From J005 sp964613235 (GTDB lineage Bacteria > Pseudomonadota > Zetaproteobacteria > Mariprofundales > Mariprofundaceae), in assembly GCA_964613235.1 (NCBI GenBank), contig CAZTGM010000032.1, positions 1 through 20,347 on the forward strand: 20,347 nt of DNA. The letters are read 5' to 3'. Shown one piece after another: positions 7,352 to 15,978 of the stretch; the first letter of the stretch is position 1; the number at the start of each line of letters is the position of its first letter. A model generated the notes under the pieces. It made no database searches and was not told where the DNA came from. It saw only the letters and a program-made list of their open reading frames with translations. The translations under genes were made by a program, and so were the position numbers.

Positions 7352-8257
7352 ATGTGGTTCAGAAATATCCATTTTTACCGGTTTGAGGAGCCTTTCACGA
7401 TGACGGCACAGCAACTGGATCAGGCGCTGCAAACGCGGCAGGCGCGCCCGTGCGGCCAGCTGGAGCAGGCCTGTGAGGGCTGGAGCAAGCCGCTGGGGCT
7501 GGAAGGGCAGATGCTGGTACACGAAACCGACGGACGATTTATGATCTGCCTGCGCCGCGAGGACAAGGTGTTGCCGCCATCCCTGATACGGGAAAGGATG
7601 GAAGCGAAAGTGTTCGAAATCGAACAGCAGGCCGGGCGCCCGGTGGGGCGCAAGGAGCGTGCGGATATCCGTGACCATTTGCTACAGGAATTGCTGCCGC
7701 GCGCACTGGTGAAAGCGACGCATACCTGGGCCTATATCGACGCCAAAGCCGGCTGGCTGTTCGTCAATGCCGCATCGGCCAAACGATCTGAGGAGCTGAT
7801 TGCCTTGCTGCGACGCTGCGTGGGCAGTCTGCCCGTGGTATTACCGCAAACAGATGTATCGCCGGAATCGGCGATGACCCGCTGGCTTCTCGATGACCAT
7901 GCCTTGCCACAGGATTTCGAAATCGAGGATGCCTGCGAATTGCGTGCGACGGGGGAGACAGGGGCCGTCATCCGTTGCCAGCATATCGATATTGCCTCGG
8001 AAGAAGTGCGGGCGCATGTCCTGGCAGGGAAACACGTGCAGAAAATGGCGCTGAACTGGCAGGAGAGGGTATCGTTCGTCCTGCATGAGGACTTGTCGCT
8101 GCGACGTATTCGCTTCGAATCGGAACTGATCAATGAGGCGGCAGCGGAAAGCGATGATGCGCGCTCCCTCTTCGATGCCGATTTCGCCATTATGGGTGCG
8201 GAGTTTGCCGCACTGATTCCGGCTTTACTGCAGGCGCTGAACAGTACAACAAGCTGA
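7352..8257 (+). CDS. rdgC: Recombination-associated protein RdgC
   Basis: RdgC forms a ring-shaped dimer that coats double-stranded DNA without sequence preference and restrains RecA-driven recombination in E. coli. This 301-residue protein has the usual length. It starts MWFRNIHFYRFEEPFTMTAQQLDQAL, close in pattern to E. coli RdgC, followed by PCGQ...GWSKPL. It continues with the conserved VLPPSLIRERMEAKVFEIEQQAGRPVGRKERADIRD block at about 70-108 and LLPRALVKATHTWAYID after it. AGGA at 7341-7344 is 7 nt from the ATG. RdgC is found mainly in beta- and gammaproteobacteria, which helps place the organism. It sits between other nucleic-acid genes. Confidence 0.95.
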   Translation: MWFRNIHFYRFEEPFTMTAQQLDQALQTRQARPCGQLEQACEGWSKPLGLEGQMLVHETDGRFMICLRREDKVLPPSLIRERMEAKVFEIEQQAGRPVGRKERADIRDHLLQELLPRALVKATHTWAYIDAKAGWLFVNAASAKRSEELIALLRRCVGSLPVVLPQTDVSPESAMTRWLLDDHALPQDFEIEDACELRATGETGAVIRCQHIDIASEEVRAHVLAGKHVQKMALNWQERVSFVLHEDLSLRRIRFESELINEAAAESDDARSLFDADFAIMGAEFAALIPALLQALNSTTS

Positions 8258-8285
8258 ACTGGATGTTCATCAAGGGTTTGTATTA

Positions 8286-10163
8286 ATGCTGCTGCGTTTC
8301 GACTGCGTTTCATTGCGACGCGGCAAACGGCTGCTGTTTCGCGATGCCAGCTTCACGATTCATCATGGTCAGCGCGTTGGCTTAACCGGCGCCAACGGCT
8401 GTGGCAAATCCTCGCTGTTTGCCCTGATTCGCGGAGAAATGGAGGAGGATACCGGCAGCGTGCGCATTGCACCGCGGACAGTCATCGCGCATGTGGCACA
8501 GCAAACGCCGTCCAGCAACATGCCGGCCATTGATTATGTCATCCGCGGTGATGTGGAGCTGTTCGATCTTCAGCAACAACTGACGGAAGCCGAAACGCGT
8601 CAGGATGGTGAACGTGCAGCAGCCCTGCATCACCGGCTGGACGAAATCGATGGTTATACGGCGCACTCACGTGCCGCACGCCTGCTGCATGGCCTGGGTT
8701 TTTCGATCAGCGAACATGAGCGTGCCGTCAACGATTTCTCCGGCGGCTGGCGCATGCGCCTGAATCTGGCTCAGGCGCTGATGTGTCGTTCCGATCTGCT
8801 GTTGCTCGATGAGCCGACCAATCATCTCGATCTGGATGCCGTTATCTGGCTGGAAGGCTGGTTGCAACGTTATCGCGGCACGCTGCTGCTGATTTCCCAT
8901 GATCGTGATTTTCTTGATCGTTGTGTGCAAACCATTGCCCATATCGAGCATGAGGCGATCACATGCTACAGCGGCAACTACAGTGCGTTTGAGGTTTTGC
9001 GCGCCGACAAACTGGCGCAGCAGCAACAGGCACATGACAAACAGCAGCGCGAAATTGCGCACATGAATCGTTTTATCGAGCGATTTCGCGCCAAGGCGAC
9101 CAAGGCCAGGCAGGCGCAAAGTCGCATCAAGGCGCTGGAACGCATGCAGCGCATTGCACCGGCACATGTCGATTCACCGTTTCACTTCAGCTTCCGCGAT
9201 CCGGGGCATGTGCCCAATCCTTTGCTGCGCCTGCAAAACGTGGATGCAGGTTATGGCAATACGCGTATTCTGCAAGGTCTGAAATTCGGCCTGTTGCCGG
9301 GTGACCGCATTGGTCTGCTGGGTGCCAATGGTGCGGGCAAATCGACCCTGATTAAATTGCTGGCCGGTGAGATCATGCCCCTGGCTGGTGATTATGAGGC
9401 ATCGAATGAGCTTCGCATCGGTTATTTTGCCCAGCACCAGCTGGAACAACTACATGACGAATTATCACCATTGCAGCATTTGCAATTGCTGGATGCCGAT
9501 GCCGGTGAACAGGTCCTGCGCAACTATCTGGGCAGCTACGCCTTTCGCGATGATATGGCCACGAACCCTGTGCAGCGCTTTTCCGGCGGCGAAAAGGCAC
9601 GACTGGTATTGGCCTTGCTGGTCTGGCAGCAGCCTAATCTGTTATTGCTGGATGAACCGACCAATCATCTCGATCTGGATATGTGTCATGCGCTGACGAT
9701 GGCCCTGCAGGACTTTGCCGGAGCCATGGTGCTGGTTTCGCATGACCGGCATTTGCTGCGCACGGTTTGCGATCAGCTGCTGCTGGTTGCAGACAGCCAT
9801 GTGACACCGTTTGCCGGTGATCTGGATGATTATGCACGCTGGTTAAGCGAGCAGCGACGGGTGCAGGGCAGTGAAGTGCTGAAAAAGCAGCCGGATCGCA
9901 AGGCTGTGCGGCGTGAACAGGCCGAAAATCGTAAACGCCAGCAGCCTTTGCGCCAGCAGGTGAAAGCACTGGAACGCGAGCTGGAAACATTACTGCAACG
10001 AAAAGAAGAGGTTGCAGTCGAACTGGCCGATCCGGCCATCTATGAAGTTGGCAACCGGGAGCGCTTGACCGCACTGAACCGGGAACATGCCCAGCTGGAA
10101 AAGGCCGTGGGTGAGGTTGAGGAAGCTTGGCTGGCTGCCAGTGAAGCGCTGGAAAAAACATGA
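8286..10163 (+). CDS. yheS: ABC-F family ATPase, YheS type
   Basis: This soluble 625-residue protein has two ABC ATPase domains and no membrane segments, typical of ABC-F proteins that act on the ribosome. Domain 1 has Walker A GANGCGKS at 35-42, signature FSGGW at 151-155 and Walker B LLLLDEPTNHLDLD at 171-184. The linker (about 225-310) is basic, with FRAKATKARQAQSRIKALERM. Domain 2 has Walker A GANGAGKST at 346-354, signature FSGGE at 432-436 and a second Walker B at 452-465. A charged C-terminal coiled coil covers about 540-622. Length, linker sequence and tail match E. coli YheS more closely than Uup or EttA. AAGGG at 8272-8276 is 9 nt from the start. The last four bases overlap the start of the kinase gene. 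Confidence 0.93.
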   Translation: MLLRFDCVSLRRGKRLLFRDASFTIHHGQRVGLTGANGCGKSSLFALIRGEMEEDTGSVRIAPRTVIAHVAQQTPSSNMPAIDYVIRGDVELFDLQQQLTEAETRQDGERAAALHHRLDEIDGYTAHSRAARLLHGLGFSISEHERAVNDFSGGWRMRLNLAQALMCRSDLLLLDEPTNHLDLDAVIWLEGWLQRYRGTLLLISHDRDFLDRCVQTIAHIEHEAITCYSGNYSAFEVLRADKLAQQQQAHDKQQREIAHMNRFIERFRAKATKARQAQSRIKALERMQRIAPAHVDSPFHFSFRDPGHVPNPLLRLQNVDAGYGNTRILQGLKFGLLPGDRIGLLGANGAGKSTLIKLLAGEIMPLAGDYEASNELRIGYFAQHQLEQLHDELSPLQHLQLLDADAGEQVLRNYLGSYAFRDDMATNPVQRFSGGEKARLVLALLVWQQPNLLLLDEPTNHLDLDMCHALTMALQDFAGAMVLVSHDRHLLRTVCDQLLLVADSHVTPFAGDLDDYARWLSEQRRVQGSEVLKKQPDRKAVRREQAENRKRQQPLRQQVKALERELETLLQRKEEVAVELADPAIYEVGNRERLTALNREHAQLEKAVGEVEEAWLAASEALEKT

Positions 10164-11137
10164 ACACGGATACCATGCTGCAACAGATAATATGCCGGGC
10201 TACGGGTGCTGCACAGGCTCGCCGCGGCGACGTGATTCAATCGCTATGGAGCGGTTATGGCGAAATCGTGCGCTATCATTTGCAGGGCAGGGACAGCATC
10301 ATCGTCAAGCATGTACGCATTCCCGATGCCGTGGATCATCCACGCGGCTGGCATAATGATCATGCCCATGCGCGCAAGCTGCGTTCCTATGAGGTAGAGA
10401 TGCACTGGTATGCCCATGATGCTGCGCGCTGTGATGAGACCTGTCGTGTACCGCATTGCCTGGCTGTCGAAACGCTGGGCGATGAACGACTGATACTGCT
10501 GGAAGATTTGGATACGGCAGGTTTTGCACAGCGTTCCACGCAGGCAGACATGACGCAGATCAAAGCCTGTCTGGACTGGCTGGCGCATTTTCATGCGCGG
10601 TTCATGCACGAAGACCCCGATGGTTTATGGCCGGTGGGCACCTACTGGCACTTGGCCACGCGGCCGGGTGAACTGGCAGCCATGACTGATGATGCCCTGC
10701 GTGATGCAGCGCCCGTCATTGATTCGATGCTTTCCAGCTGCTGTTTTCGCACCTTCGTGCATGGCGATGCGAAGCTGGCCAATTTCTGTTTTTCTGCTGA
10801 TGGCAGACACGTGGCGGCCGTGGACTTTCAATATGTTGGCGGTGGTTGCGGTATGAAGGACGTGATCTATTTTCTCGGCAGTTGCCTGCACGAGGAAGGA
10901 CTGACCAGACATGAAACGACATTGATCGATGTGTATTTTGCACAACTGCAGTGGGCACTGGAGGGATATGGATGGGACGGTAACTGGTCGGCGCTGGAAT
11001 CTGAATGGCGGCACATGGTACCGCTGGCACATGCGGACTTTTACCGATTTCTGCAGGGCTGGATGCCGGATCACCGGAAAATCAATGTGCGGTTGCAGCA
11101 TATCGTGCAACAGGTACTGGCTGATCTGAGTGTATAA
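10160..11137 (+). CDS. Phosphotransferase of the choline/aminoglycoside/ecdysteroid-kinase-like fold
   Basis: The 325-residue product has the catalytic motifs of small-molecule kinases of the protein-kinase-like fold. The catalytic loop HGDAKLANF has His201, Asp203 and Asn208, and the metal-binding VDFQYVG has Asp222. An N-lobe Lys50 (IIVKHVR) pairs with Glu79, followed by a hinge-like LILLEDLD. The DFQYVGGGCGMKDVIYFL stretch resembles ecdysteroid-kinase-like and CHK families more than classical antibiotic kinases. The substrate cannot be read from the sequence; a choline, ethanolamine or sugar-like acceptor is possible, and I see no basis for calling it a resistance gene. It starts within ATGA shared with the yheS stop, so the two are translationally coupled and perhaps act in a common setting. 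apaH follows after 64 nt. Confidence 0.82.
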   Translation: MNTDTMLQQIICRATGAAQARRGDVIQSLWSGYGEIVRYHLQGRDSIIVKHVRIPDAVDHPRGWHNDHAHARKLRSYEVEMHWYAHDAARCDETCRVPHCLAVETLGDERLILLEDLDTAGFAQRSTQADMTQIKACLDWLAHFHARFMHEDPDGLWPVGTYWHLATRPGELAAMTDDALRDAAPVIDSMLSSCCFRTFVHGDAKLANFCFSADGRHVAAVDFQYVGGGCGMKDVIYFLGSCLHEEGLTRHETTLIDVYFAQLQWALEGYGWDGNWSALESEWRHMVPLAHADFYRFLQGWMPDHRKINVRLQHIVQQVLADLSV

Positions 11138-11201
11138 AGCTGCATCAGCGTTGATGTCGCAGTGTGTGGCCTTCGTCAAACATCCGGGCTAGCATCCATT
11201 C

Positions 11202-12068
11202 ATGGCCATTTATGCGGTGGGGGATATTCAGGGCTGCTTTAAGCCACTTAAGCAACTCCTTAAAAAAGTTGAATTTAATCCGGAAAAAGATCAGCTATGG
11301 TGTGTTGGTGATCTGGTGAATCGTGGTCCCGACTCGCTGGCGGTATTACGCTATCTGAAAACACTGGGCGATGCCTGCACCTGCGTACTCGGCAATCACG
11401 ACCTCTATCTGCTCTCCGTTGTGGCTGCCGGCGATAGCAGTGGCAATGCCAGCCTGCAGCCGGTCCTGGATGCCGAGGACTGCGATGAACTGATTGACTG
11501 GCTGCGCCATCGTCCGCTGCTGCATGTCGATACGACGCGCGAATGGTGCATGGTCCATGCCGGCCTGCATCCGGACTGGTCATTAAAGGAGGCTGTGCAG
11601 CGTGCTCGGGGCATCGAAAAGGCCCTGCGCGGCAAACACTGGCAGGAATTTTGTGCACATCTGCATCATGTGAAGTTTCCGATCTCGCAGCCCGGCAAAA
11701 AGGATCCGACACGACCCTTGTTCGATGCCGCCGTCATGACCCGTACGCGTTATTGCACACAGGATGGATTATTCAACTGGAATGTGCGTACCGGCGAAAG
11801 CTCCAATCTGAAAGACAGGCCATGGTATGCCCATAAGACCTTACGCTGGCGCAGGGACTGCAATATCGTATTCGGCCACTGGGCCGCGAAGGGACTGATC
11901 GACCACCAGCCGCATGTGCTGGGGCTGGATTCCGGTTGTGTCTGGGGCGGCGCCATGACGATGGCAAAAATCCGTAAAGAACGGCGTTTTCGTATCGTGG
12001 CCAACGTACGCTGCCAAAGTTGTCAGAAACCTGCCGGCAAATCGAAATCCGCCAGCAAGGGCGCATGA
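11202..12068 (+). CDS. apaH: Symmetrical bis(5'-nucleosyl)-tetraphosphatase (Ap4A hydrolase)
   Basis: ApaH splits diadenosine tetraphosphate into two ADP and can remove Np4 caps from RNA. The 288-residue protein carries the metallophosphatase motifs GDIQG at 7-11, GDLVNRG at 36-42 and GNHD at 64-67. Further on are VHAGLHPDW and the C-terminal FGHWAAKG. Length is close to the usual 270-280, with an extra tail: CQSC at 271-274, then a Lys/Ser/Ala-rich end (GKSKSASKGA). The last 46 nt overlap the 3' end of xthA on the other strand, so the tail may be an extension into its neighbour. No clear Shine-Dalgarno precedes the ATG. Confidence 0.95.
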   Translation: MAIYAVGDIQGCFKPLKQLLKKVEFNPEKDQLWCVGDLVNRGPDSLAVLRYLKTLGDACTCVLGNHDLYLLSVVAAGDSSGNASLQPVLDAEDCDELIDWLRHRPLLHVDTTREWCMVHAGLHPDWSLKEAVQRARGIEKALRGKHWQEFCAHLHHVKFPISQPGKKDPTRPLFDAAVMTRTRYCTQDGLFNWNVRTGESSNLKDRPWYAHKTLRWRRDCNIVFGHWAAKGLIDHQPHVLGLDSGCVWGGAMTMAKIRKERRFRIVANVRCQSCQKPAGKSKSASKGA

Positions 12069-12820
12069 TCGGAGAAGCGTTGCATACGATCATGTATGGA
12101 TGCCGTGCCTGCTGTGGCAGCAATATCGGGTGTGCAGATATGATAATCAATACGCCAGCCGACATCTTTGGCGCGTGCCTGTCCTCGATTGGACCACCAT
12201 GAATACGCTTCCTGCTGCGGGTGCAAGCGGCGAAATACATCGACAAAGCCTGCATCCAGCCAGCGGCTGAACCAGGCCCGCTCTTCGGGCAAAAAGCCGG
12301 AGTTTTTCTGGTTGCCGCGCCAATTTTTCAGGTCGATACGCTGATGCGCGATATTCATGTCACCACAGATAATCAACTCGCGTCCCTGCTCACGCAGACG
12401 TTGAATGAATGGCAGGAAACGTTCCAGGAAGAGCATTTTTTTCGCCTGTCGTTCACATGAACTGGAACCGGATGGAAAATAGACACTGATAATGGAGTAC
12501 TTGCCGAAATCCGCCTGCAGGTAGCGTCCCTCTGCATCCATATCGGACCAGTCCGTTGCATCGTCCACGGAGCCGAAACCATGATGTACACGATCCGGCT
12601 CACGACGCGTATACAGGGCTACACCGGCATAACCAGGGCGTTCGGCCGGATGAAAAAAAGTGTGGTAGCCATCCGGTTTGGCCGTATCGGGAATCTGATG
12701 GAGCTGAGCCTTGATTTCCTGCAGACACAGGACATCGCTATTGGTCGTGACGAACCAGTCGAAGAAACCCTTGTCAGCAGCGGAGCGGATACCGTTTACA
12801 TTGCAGTTGATGACTCTCAT
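12023..12820 (-). CDS. xthA: Exodeoxyribonuclease III / AP endonuclease
   Basis: ExoIII cuts DNA at abasic sites and removes 3' blocking groups in base excision repair. This 265-residue enzyme shows the whole active-site set: Asn7 (NCNVNG), Glu35 (LCLQEIK), Tyr114, Asp154 and Asn156 (GDMNIAH), Asp225 (WRIDYH), and Asp251/His252 (FSDHAPL). The start at 12820 (MRVINCN) is chosen over an upstream ATG at 12835. It matches the family N-terminus, overlaps the preceding gene as ATGA, and has GGAG about 8 nt upstream. It is the last gene of a three-gene operon with rnd and an unknown gene. Its 3' end overlaps that of convergent apaH. Confidence 0.95.
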   Translation of the reverse strand: MRVINCNVNGIRSAADKGFFDWFVTTNSDVLCLQEIKAQLHQIPDTAKPDGYHTFFHPAERPGYAGVALYTRREPDRVHHGFGSVDDATDWSDMDAEGRYLQADFGKYSIISVYFPSGSSSCERQAKKMLFLERFLPFIQRLREQGRELIICGDMNIAHQRIDLKNWRGNQKNSGFLPEERAWFSRWLDAGFVDVFRRLHPQQEAYSWWSNRGQARAKDVGWRIDYHICTPDIAATAGTASIHDRMQRFSDHAPLLADFDLPAGF

Positions 12821-13449
12821 GCCTGAGGCTCCCATTGTTCAATACGTTGAATGTAACTTTCCTCATCCTCCAGCTTGGAGATATCCGGTACGAAGATACC
12901 GACATTGGCGGTGTTTAGGTGCTCCAGCCAGCCGGAGAGAAACTGTCGATACATTTCATCCATGAGCTGTTCGTTTTCTGTTGCCGCAGGTCCGACATAC
13001 TCCGGGCTAGAGGCGATTTCGCCGCGTACGGCGATATCGACATTGCCGATGATGGGTTCACGTTCGCTGTCCAGCGCACGGAAATGACCGTGCACATCGA
13101 GATAGACTAGCCACGGACGTCCCGGTTGCAGCGAGGCAATCAGCTCGGTCATTTCCTCACGGTCGGGAATCGCTGGCGCGGCCAAATGATGCGTGACAGC
13201 GTGGGCGAACACATCGCGCATCCAGAAATCAAATTTGCCGGCTTTGCCGACAGGCTTGAGTCCCTGTTTGCGATCCTTTTTCAGGCGCTGACCCGACCAG
13301 TATTCGGCGGTTTCCTTATCGGTAATGCATGCATCATTATCCTGCAGCGGTTCGGCATAGGTGCAAGCGCGCCAGCTGCCATCCTGCTGCAGGCGCCAGG
13401 CCTTGCTGCCGGAAGGAGAAAGGGCATCGATGGAATAGCATAATCTCAT
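12817..13449 (-). CDS. Conserved-looking hypothetical protein between rnd and xthA
   Basis: I do not recognise this 210-residue protein. It is soluble, with no signal peptide or membrane helix, and is acidic towards the C-terminus. Visible features are a YWSGQRLKKDRKQGLKP basic stretch near 50-66 and a KFDFWMRDVFAHAVTHHL segment near 72-90. A WLVYLDVHGHFRALDSE block follows at about 113-129 and looks like a structured core strand, then ENEQLMDEMYRQFLSGWLEHL. It starts in a 4-nt ATGA overlap with the rnd stop and ends in a 4-nt ATGA overlap with xthA, and a G-rich Shine-Dalgarno lies about 7 nt upstream. Such double coupling strongly supports a real gene co-expressed with two nucleases. No nuclease motif can be identified with confidence, so the function is open. 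Confidence 0.85.
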   Translation of the reverse strand: MRLCYSIDALSPSGSKAWRLQQDGSWRACTYAEPLQDNDACITDKETAEYWSGQRLKKDRKQGLKPVGKAGKFDFWMRDVFAHAVTHHLAAPAIPDREEMTELIASLQPGRPWLVYLDVHGHFRALDSEREPIIGNVDIAVRGEIASSPEYVGPAATENEQLMDEMYRQFLSGWLEHLNTANVGIFVPDISKLEDEESYIQRIEQWEPQA

Positions 13450-14642
13450 ACATTGCCCCCATTATCGAAATGACGGATGACGGGCAGGCCTGTTTTGGGG
13501 TTCAGCGACAGGCAGATTTCACCGCGTAACAATTGCAACAATTCATGGCCGACCAGCTGATAGCGCCAGCCCTGCAGGCAGGGGACATGCGGCGGTTCAC
13601 CATGACAGCGATGCCCCCATGAAGCCAGGGCCATCAAATCCGCTTTGCCGGCCAGGATGGCCGGTGCAATGGCGCCGGTTTCGGCTTTCAGGCGCACCAG
13701 CGTATCCAGCATTTCACAGCGCAGATCGGTGCCAGCGGTATGATGCCGCCGACGTTCACCTTGCGGCCAGTCGGCTTCGTCACAATTCATGCCGCTTTGC
13801 CAGGCCAGCATGATCACTTCGCCGAAACGTCTGATCATCCCCTCGTTCAGGCCTCGAATACGCCGCAGTGTTGCAAGATCAAGATTCTTGCGACGGGCAA
13901 TTTCCAGCAACGGCTCATCGGCCAGAATGCGGCGGCGGGGGATATTGCGACGGCGTGCTTCCCGTTCACGCCAGGCGGCAAGTTCGCGCAAGGCGGCCAG
14001 ATGTGCGCCCTTGAGCTTGTTGGCTCCCTTGACGCGCCAGAACAGCGTGTCATCGCTTTCGCGGTAAGTGGCCGGATCGCACAAAACGACCTGTTCTTCC
14101 GCCAGCCAGTCCAGACGTCCGCGTGCCTGTAACTGATCGCGCAAGACCTGATAGCAGGGCATCAGCCAGATAACATCGTCAGCTGCATATTCCAGCTGTT
14201 TTTTTGTCAGCGGACGGATTTTCCAGTCACTGAATGATTCCTGTTTTGTCAGTGCTTTTTTGGTAATGCGCTGGACCAGGTTGCCGAAACCGATTTGTTG
14301 CCCGAATCCCAGCAAGGCGGCTGCAATCTGTGTATCAAACAGGGGCATCGGTACGGTGTCGCAGGCATTGACAATGATCTCGATATCCTGTCGACCGGCA
14401 TGAAACACCTTCAGAATTTCAGGGTCACACAGCACATCCCACACCGGCTGCATATCGTCGATAACGATCGGATCGATAATCCAGCACTGGCCATTGCCAT
14501 AAACCTGCAGCAATGCAAATTCGGGATAATAGGTGTTTTCGCGATGAAATTCGGTATCCACGCACAGGACTTTGCAGCGTTTCATTTCCGCACAGGCCTG
14601 CAACAGTTCGGCGGGTTCATCGATATAGGAGAAAGCGGACAT
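13446..14642 (-). CDS. rnd: Ribonuclease D
   Basis: RNase D is a 3'-5' exoribonuclease that trims tRNA precursors and other small RNAs. With the ATG at 14642 the protein has 398 residues. It shows the DEDDy exonuclease set: Asp29 and Glu31 in CVDTEFHRE, Asp86 in HAGRQDIEI, and Tyr152 and Asp156 in EYAADDVIWL. An HRDC domain follows at about 205-290 (AALRELAAWREREARRRNIPRRRILADE). The C-terminal region beyond it is longer and less conserved. A GTG at 14648 is an alternative start, but AGG is better spaced (8 nt) for the ATG. It heads the minus-strand operon and is divergent from serC, with about 237 nt between the two starts. Confidence 0.93.
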   Translation of the reverse strand: MSAFSYIDEPAELLQACAEMKRCKVLCVDTEFHRENTYYPEFALLQVYGNGQCWIIDPIVIDDMQPVWDVLCDPEILKVFHAGRQDIEIIVNACDTVPMPLFDTQIAAALLGFGQQIGFGNLVQRITKKALTKQESFSDWKIRPLTKKQLEYAADDVIWLMPCYQVLRDQLQARGRLDWLAEEQVVLCDPATYRESDDTLFWRVKGANKLKGAHLAALRELAAWREREARRRNIPRRRILADEPLLEIARRKNLDLATLRRIRGLNEGMIRRFGEVIMLAWQSGMNCDEADWPQGERRRHHTAGTDLRCEMLDTLVRLKAETGAIAPAILAGKADLMALASWGHRCHGEPPHVPCLQGWRYQLVGHELLQLLRGEICLSLNPKTGLPVIRHFDNGGNV

Positions 14643-14814
14643 CGGCACAGCCTAGCCAGAATATTTCATGAAGACCATGGATGGGCATACTACAATGACT
14701 CCACTTGTGACACACCTACCAAAGATGGTGCGAAGATATCTTTTGCCATTCATGCCATTTGGGCCTGTTGATACGAGTCAGACGCGTATCTTTGCCCGGA
14801 TAGTCTTCCCCACG

Positions 14815-14843
14815 TTGACGAATGGTGGCCGGAAGCGGAATAT
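14815..14843 (+). promoter_or_regulatory. Candidate sigma-70 promoter of serC
   Basis: TTGACG at 14815-14820 matches five of six -35 bases. A 17-nt spacer leads to GAATAT at 14838-14843, a weak -10. Transcription would begin about 30 nt before the serC start, leaving room for the AAGGA ribosome binding site at 14868-14872. An imperfectly placed inverted repeat, GATACG / CGTATC (14770-14775 and 14785-14790), lies upstream and could be a regulator site. The call rests on spacing and consensus only. Confidence 0.35.
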
Positions 14844-14879
14844 GCCGCCTCCAAAATACACCCGAAAAAGGATAGTACC

Positions 14880-15962
14880 ATGGCAAGAAAGTTTAATTTC
14901 AGTGCAGGACCGGCAATGTTGCCGACAGCCGTTATCGAACGTGCACAGCAGGAAATGCCGGAGTGGAACGGTTCAGGCATGTCGGTCATGGAAATGAGCC
15001 ACCGCGGTAAGGAATATATGTCTATTGCGACAAAAGCCGAACAGGATCTGCGTGATGTGATGCAAATTCCTGATGACTACAAGGTACTCTTTTTGCAGGG
15101 GGGCGCATCCTCCCAGTTTGCCATGGTGCCCCTCAATCTGCTGGGCGAGAAGAAAAACGCCGATTACCTGAATACCGGCATGTGGTCCAAAAAAGCCATT
15201 GCCGAGGCAAAACGTTTTTGCGATGTCAACATTGCCGCCGACACATCGGATACCGGCTTTACGACCGTGCCGGCGCAGGAAGAACTGAAACTGAATCCCG
15301 ATGCGGCATACGTACATTACACGCCGAATGAGACCATTGGCGGCGTGGAATTCGATTACATACCGGACACCGGCGATGTGCCTCTTGTTGCAGACATGTC
15401 TTCAACCATTTTATCGCGCCCGATCGATGTGTCCCGTTTTGGCATGATCTATGCCGGTGCGCAGAAGAATATCGGCCCGGCAGGGCTAACGATCGTGATT
15501 ATTCGCGAAGATTTGCTGGGCATGGCCGCAGAAACCACGCCAGCCATGTTTAACTACAAAACCCATGCGGATAATGGATCGATGTACAACACACCGCCGA
15601 CCTACAGTTGGTATATGGCCGGCCTGGTGTTTGAATGGATCAAGGAGCGGGGTGGACTTGAAGCGATTGCGGCAGTGAACAAACGGAAGGCCGATAAACT
15701 CTATGCAGCCATTGATAACAGCGATTTTTATGCCAACCCCGTTGCCAGGAATGCACGTTCCTGGATGAATATTCCGTTTACGCTGGCCGACCCTGAACTG
15801 GATGGCGACTTCCTTGCAGGTGCCGCGGAAAACGGTCTGATTACGTTGAAAGGGCATCGCTCCGTTGGCGGCATGCGCGCCAGCATTTACAATGCCATGC
15901 CGGAAGAAGGCGTGGATGCGCTGGTGAGCTATATGCAGGCATTTGAGCGCAAGCTGAAATGA
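14880..15962 (+). CDS. serC: Phosphoserine aminotransferase
   Basis: SerC transfers an amino group from glutamate to 3-phosphohydroxypyruvate to give phosphoserine, the second step of serine synthesis. It also serves pyridoxal phosphate synthesis in many proteobacteria. The 360-residue length is typical. The N-terminus (RKFNFSAGPAMLP) and SVMEMSHRGKEY are characteristic. LQGGASSQFAMVPLNLL binds the cofactor phosphate, and Lys196 in GAQKNIGPAGL is the Schiff-base lysine. HRSVGGMRASIYNAMPEEGV near the C-terminus carries the substrate-binding arginine. AAGGA sits 7 nt upstream of the ATG. A strong hairpin follows the gene, so serC is probably transcribed largely apart from serA, although both belong to the same pathway and lie side by side. 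Confidence 0.97.
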   Translation: MARKFNFSAGPAMLPTAVIERAQQEMPEWNGSGMSVMEMSHRGKEYMSIATKAEQDLRDVMQIPDDYKVLFLQGGASSQFAMVPLNLLGEKKNADYLNTGMWSKKAIAEAKRFCDVNIAADTSDTGFTTVPAQEELKLNPDAAYVHYTPNETIGGVEFDYIPDTGDVPLVADMSSTILSRPIDVSRFGMIYAGAQKNIGPAGLTIVIIREDLLGMAAETTPAMFNYKTHADNGSMYNTPPTYSWYMAGLVFEWIKERGGLEAIAAVNKRKADKLYAAIDNSDFYANPVARNARSWMNIPFTLADPELDGDFLAGAAENGLITLKGHRSVGGMRASIYNAMPEEGVDALVSYMQAFERKLK

Positions 15963-15978
15963 TGGCACTGATGACGCC

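Noticed and set aside
10160..11137. Antibiotic-resistance aminoglycoside phosphotransferase
   Set aside because: Only the general fold motifs are present, the DFQ region resembles other kinase families, and the setting is chromosomal housekeeping DNA.
11140..11162. CATCA/TGATG hairpin after the kinase gene
   Set aside because: The 5-bp stem with a bulge and no U tract is too weak to call a terminator.
14668..14997. Plus-strand open frame of 109 codons across the rnd-serC gap
   Set aside because: It runs into serC in another frame, has no ribosome binding site, and covers the candidate serC promoter.
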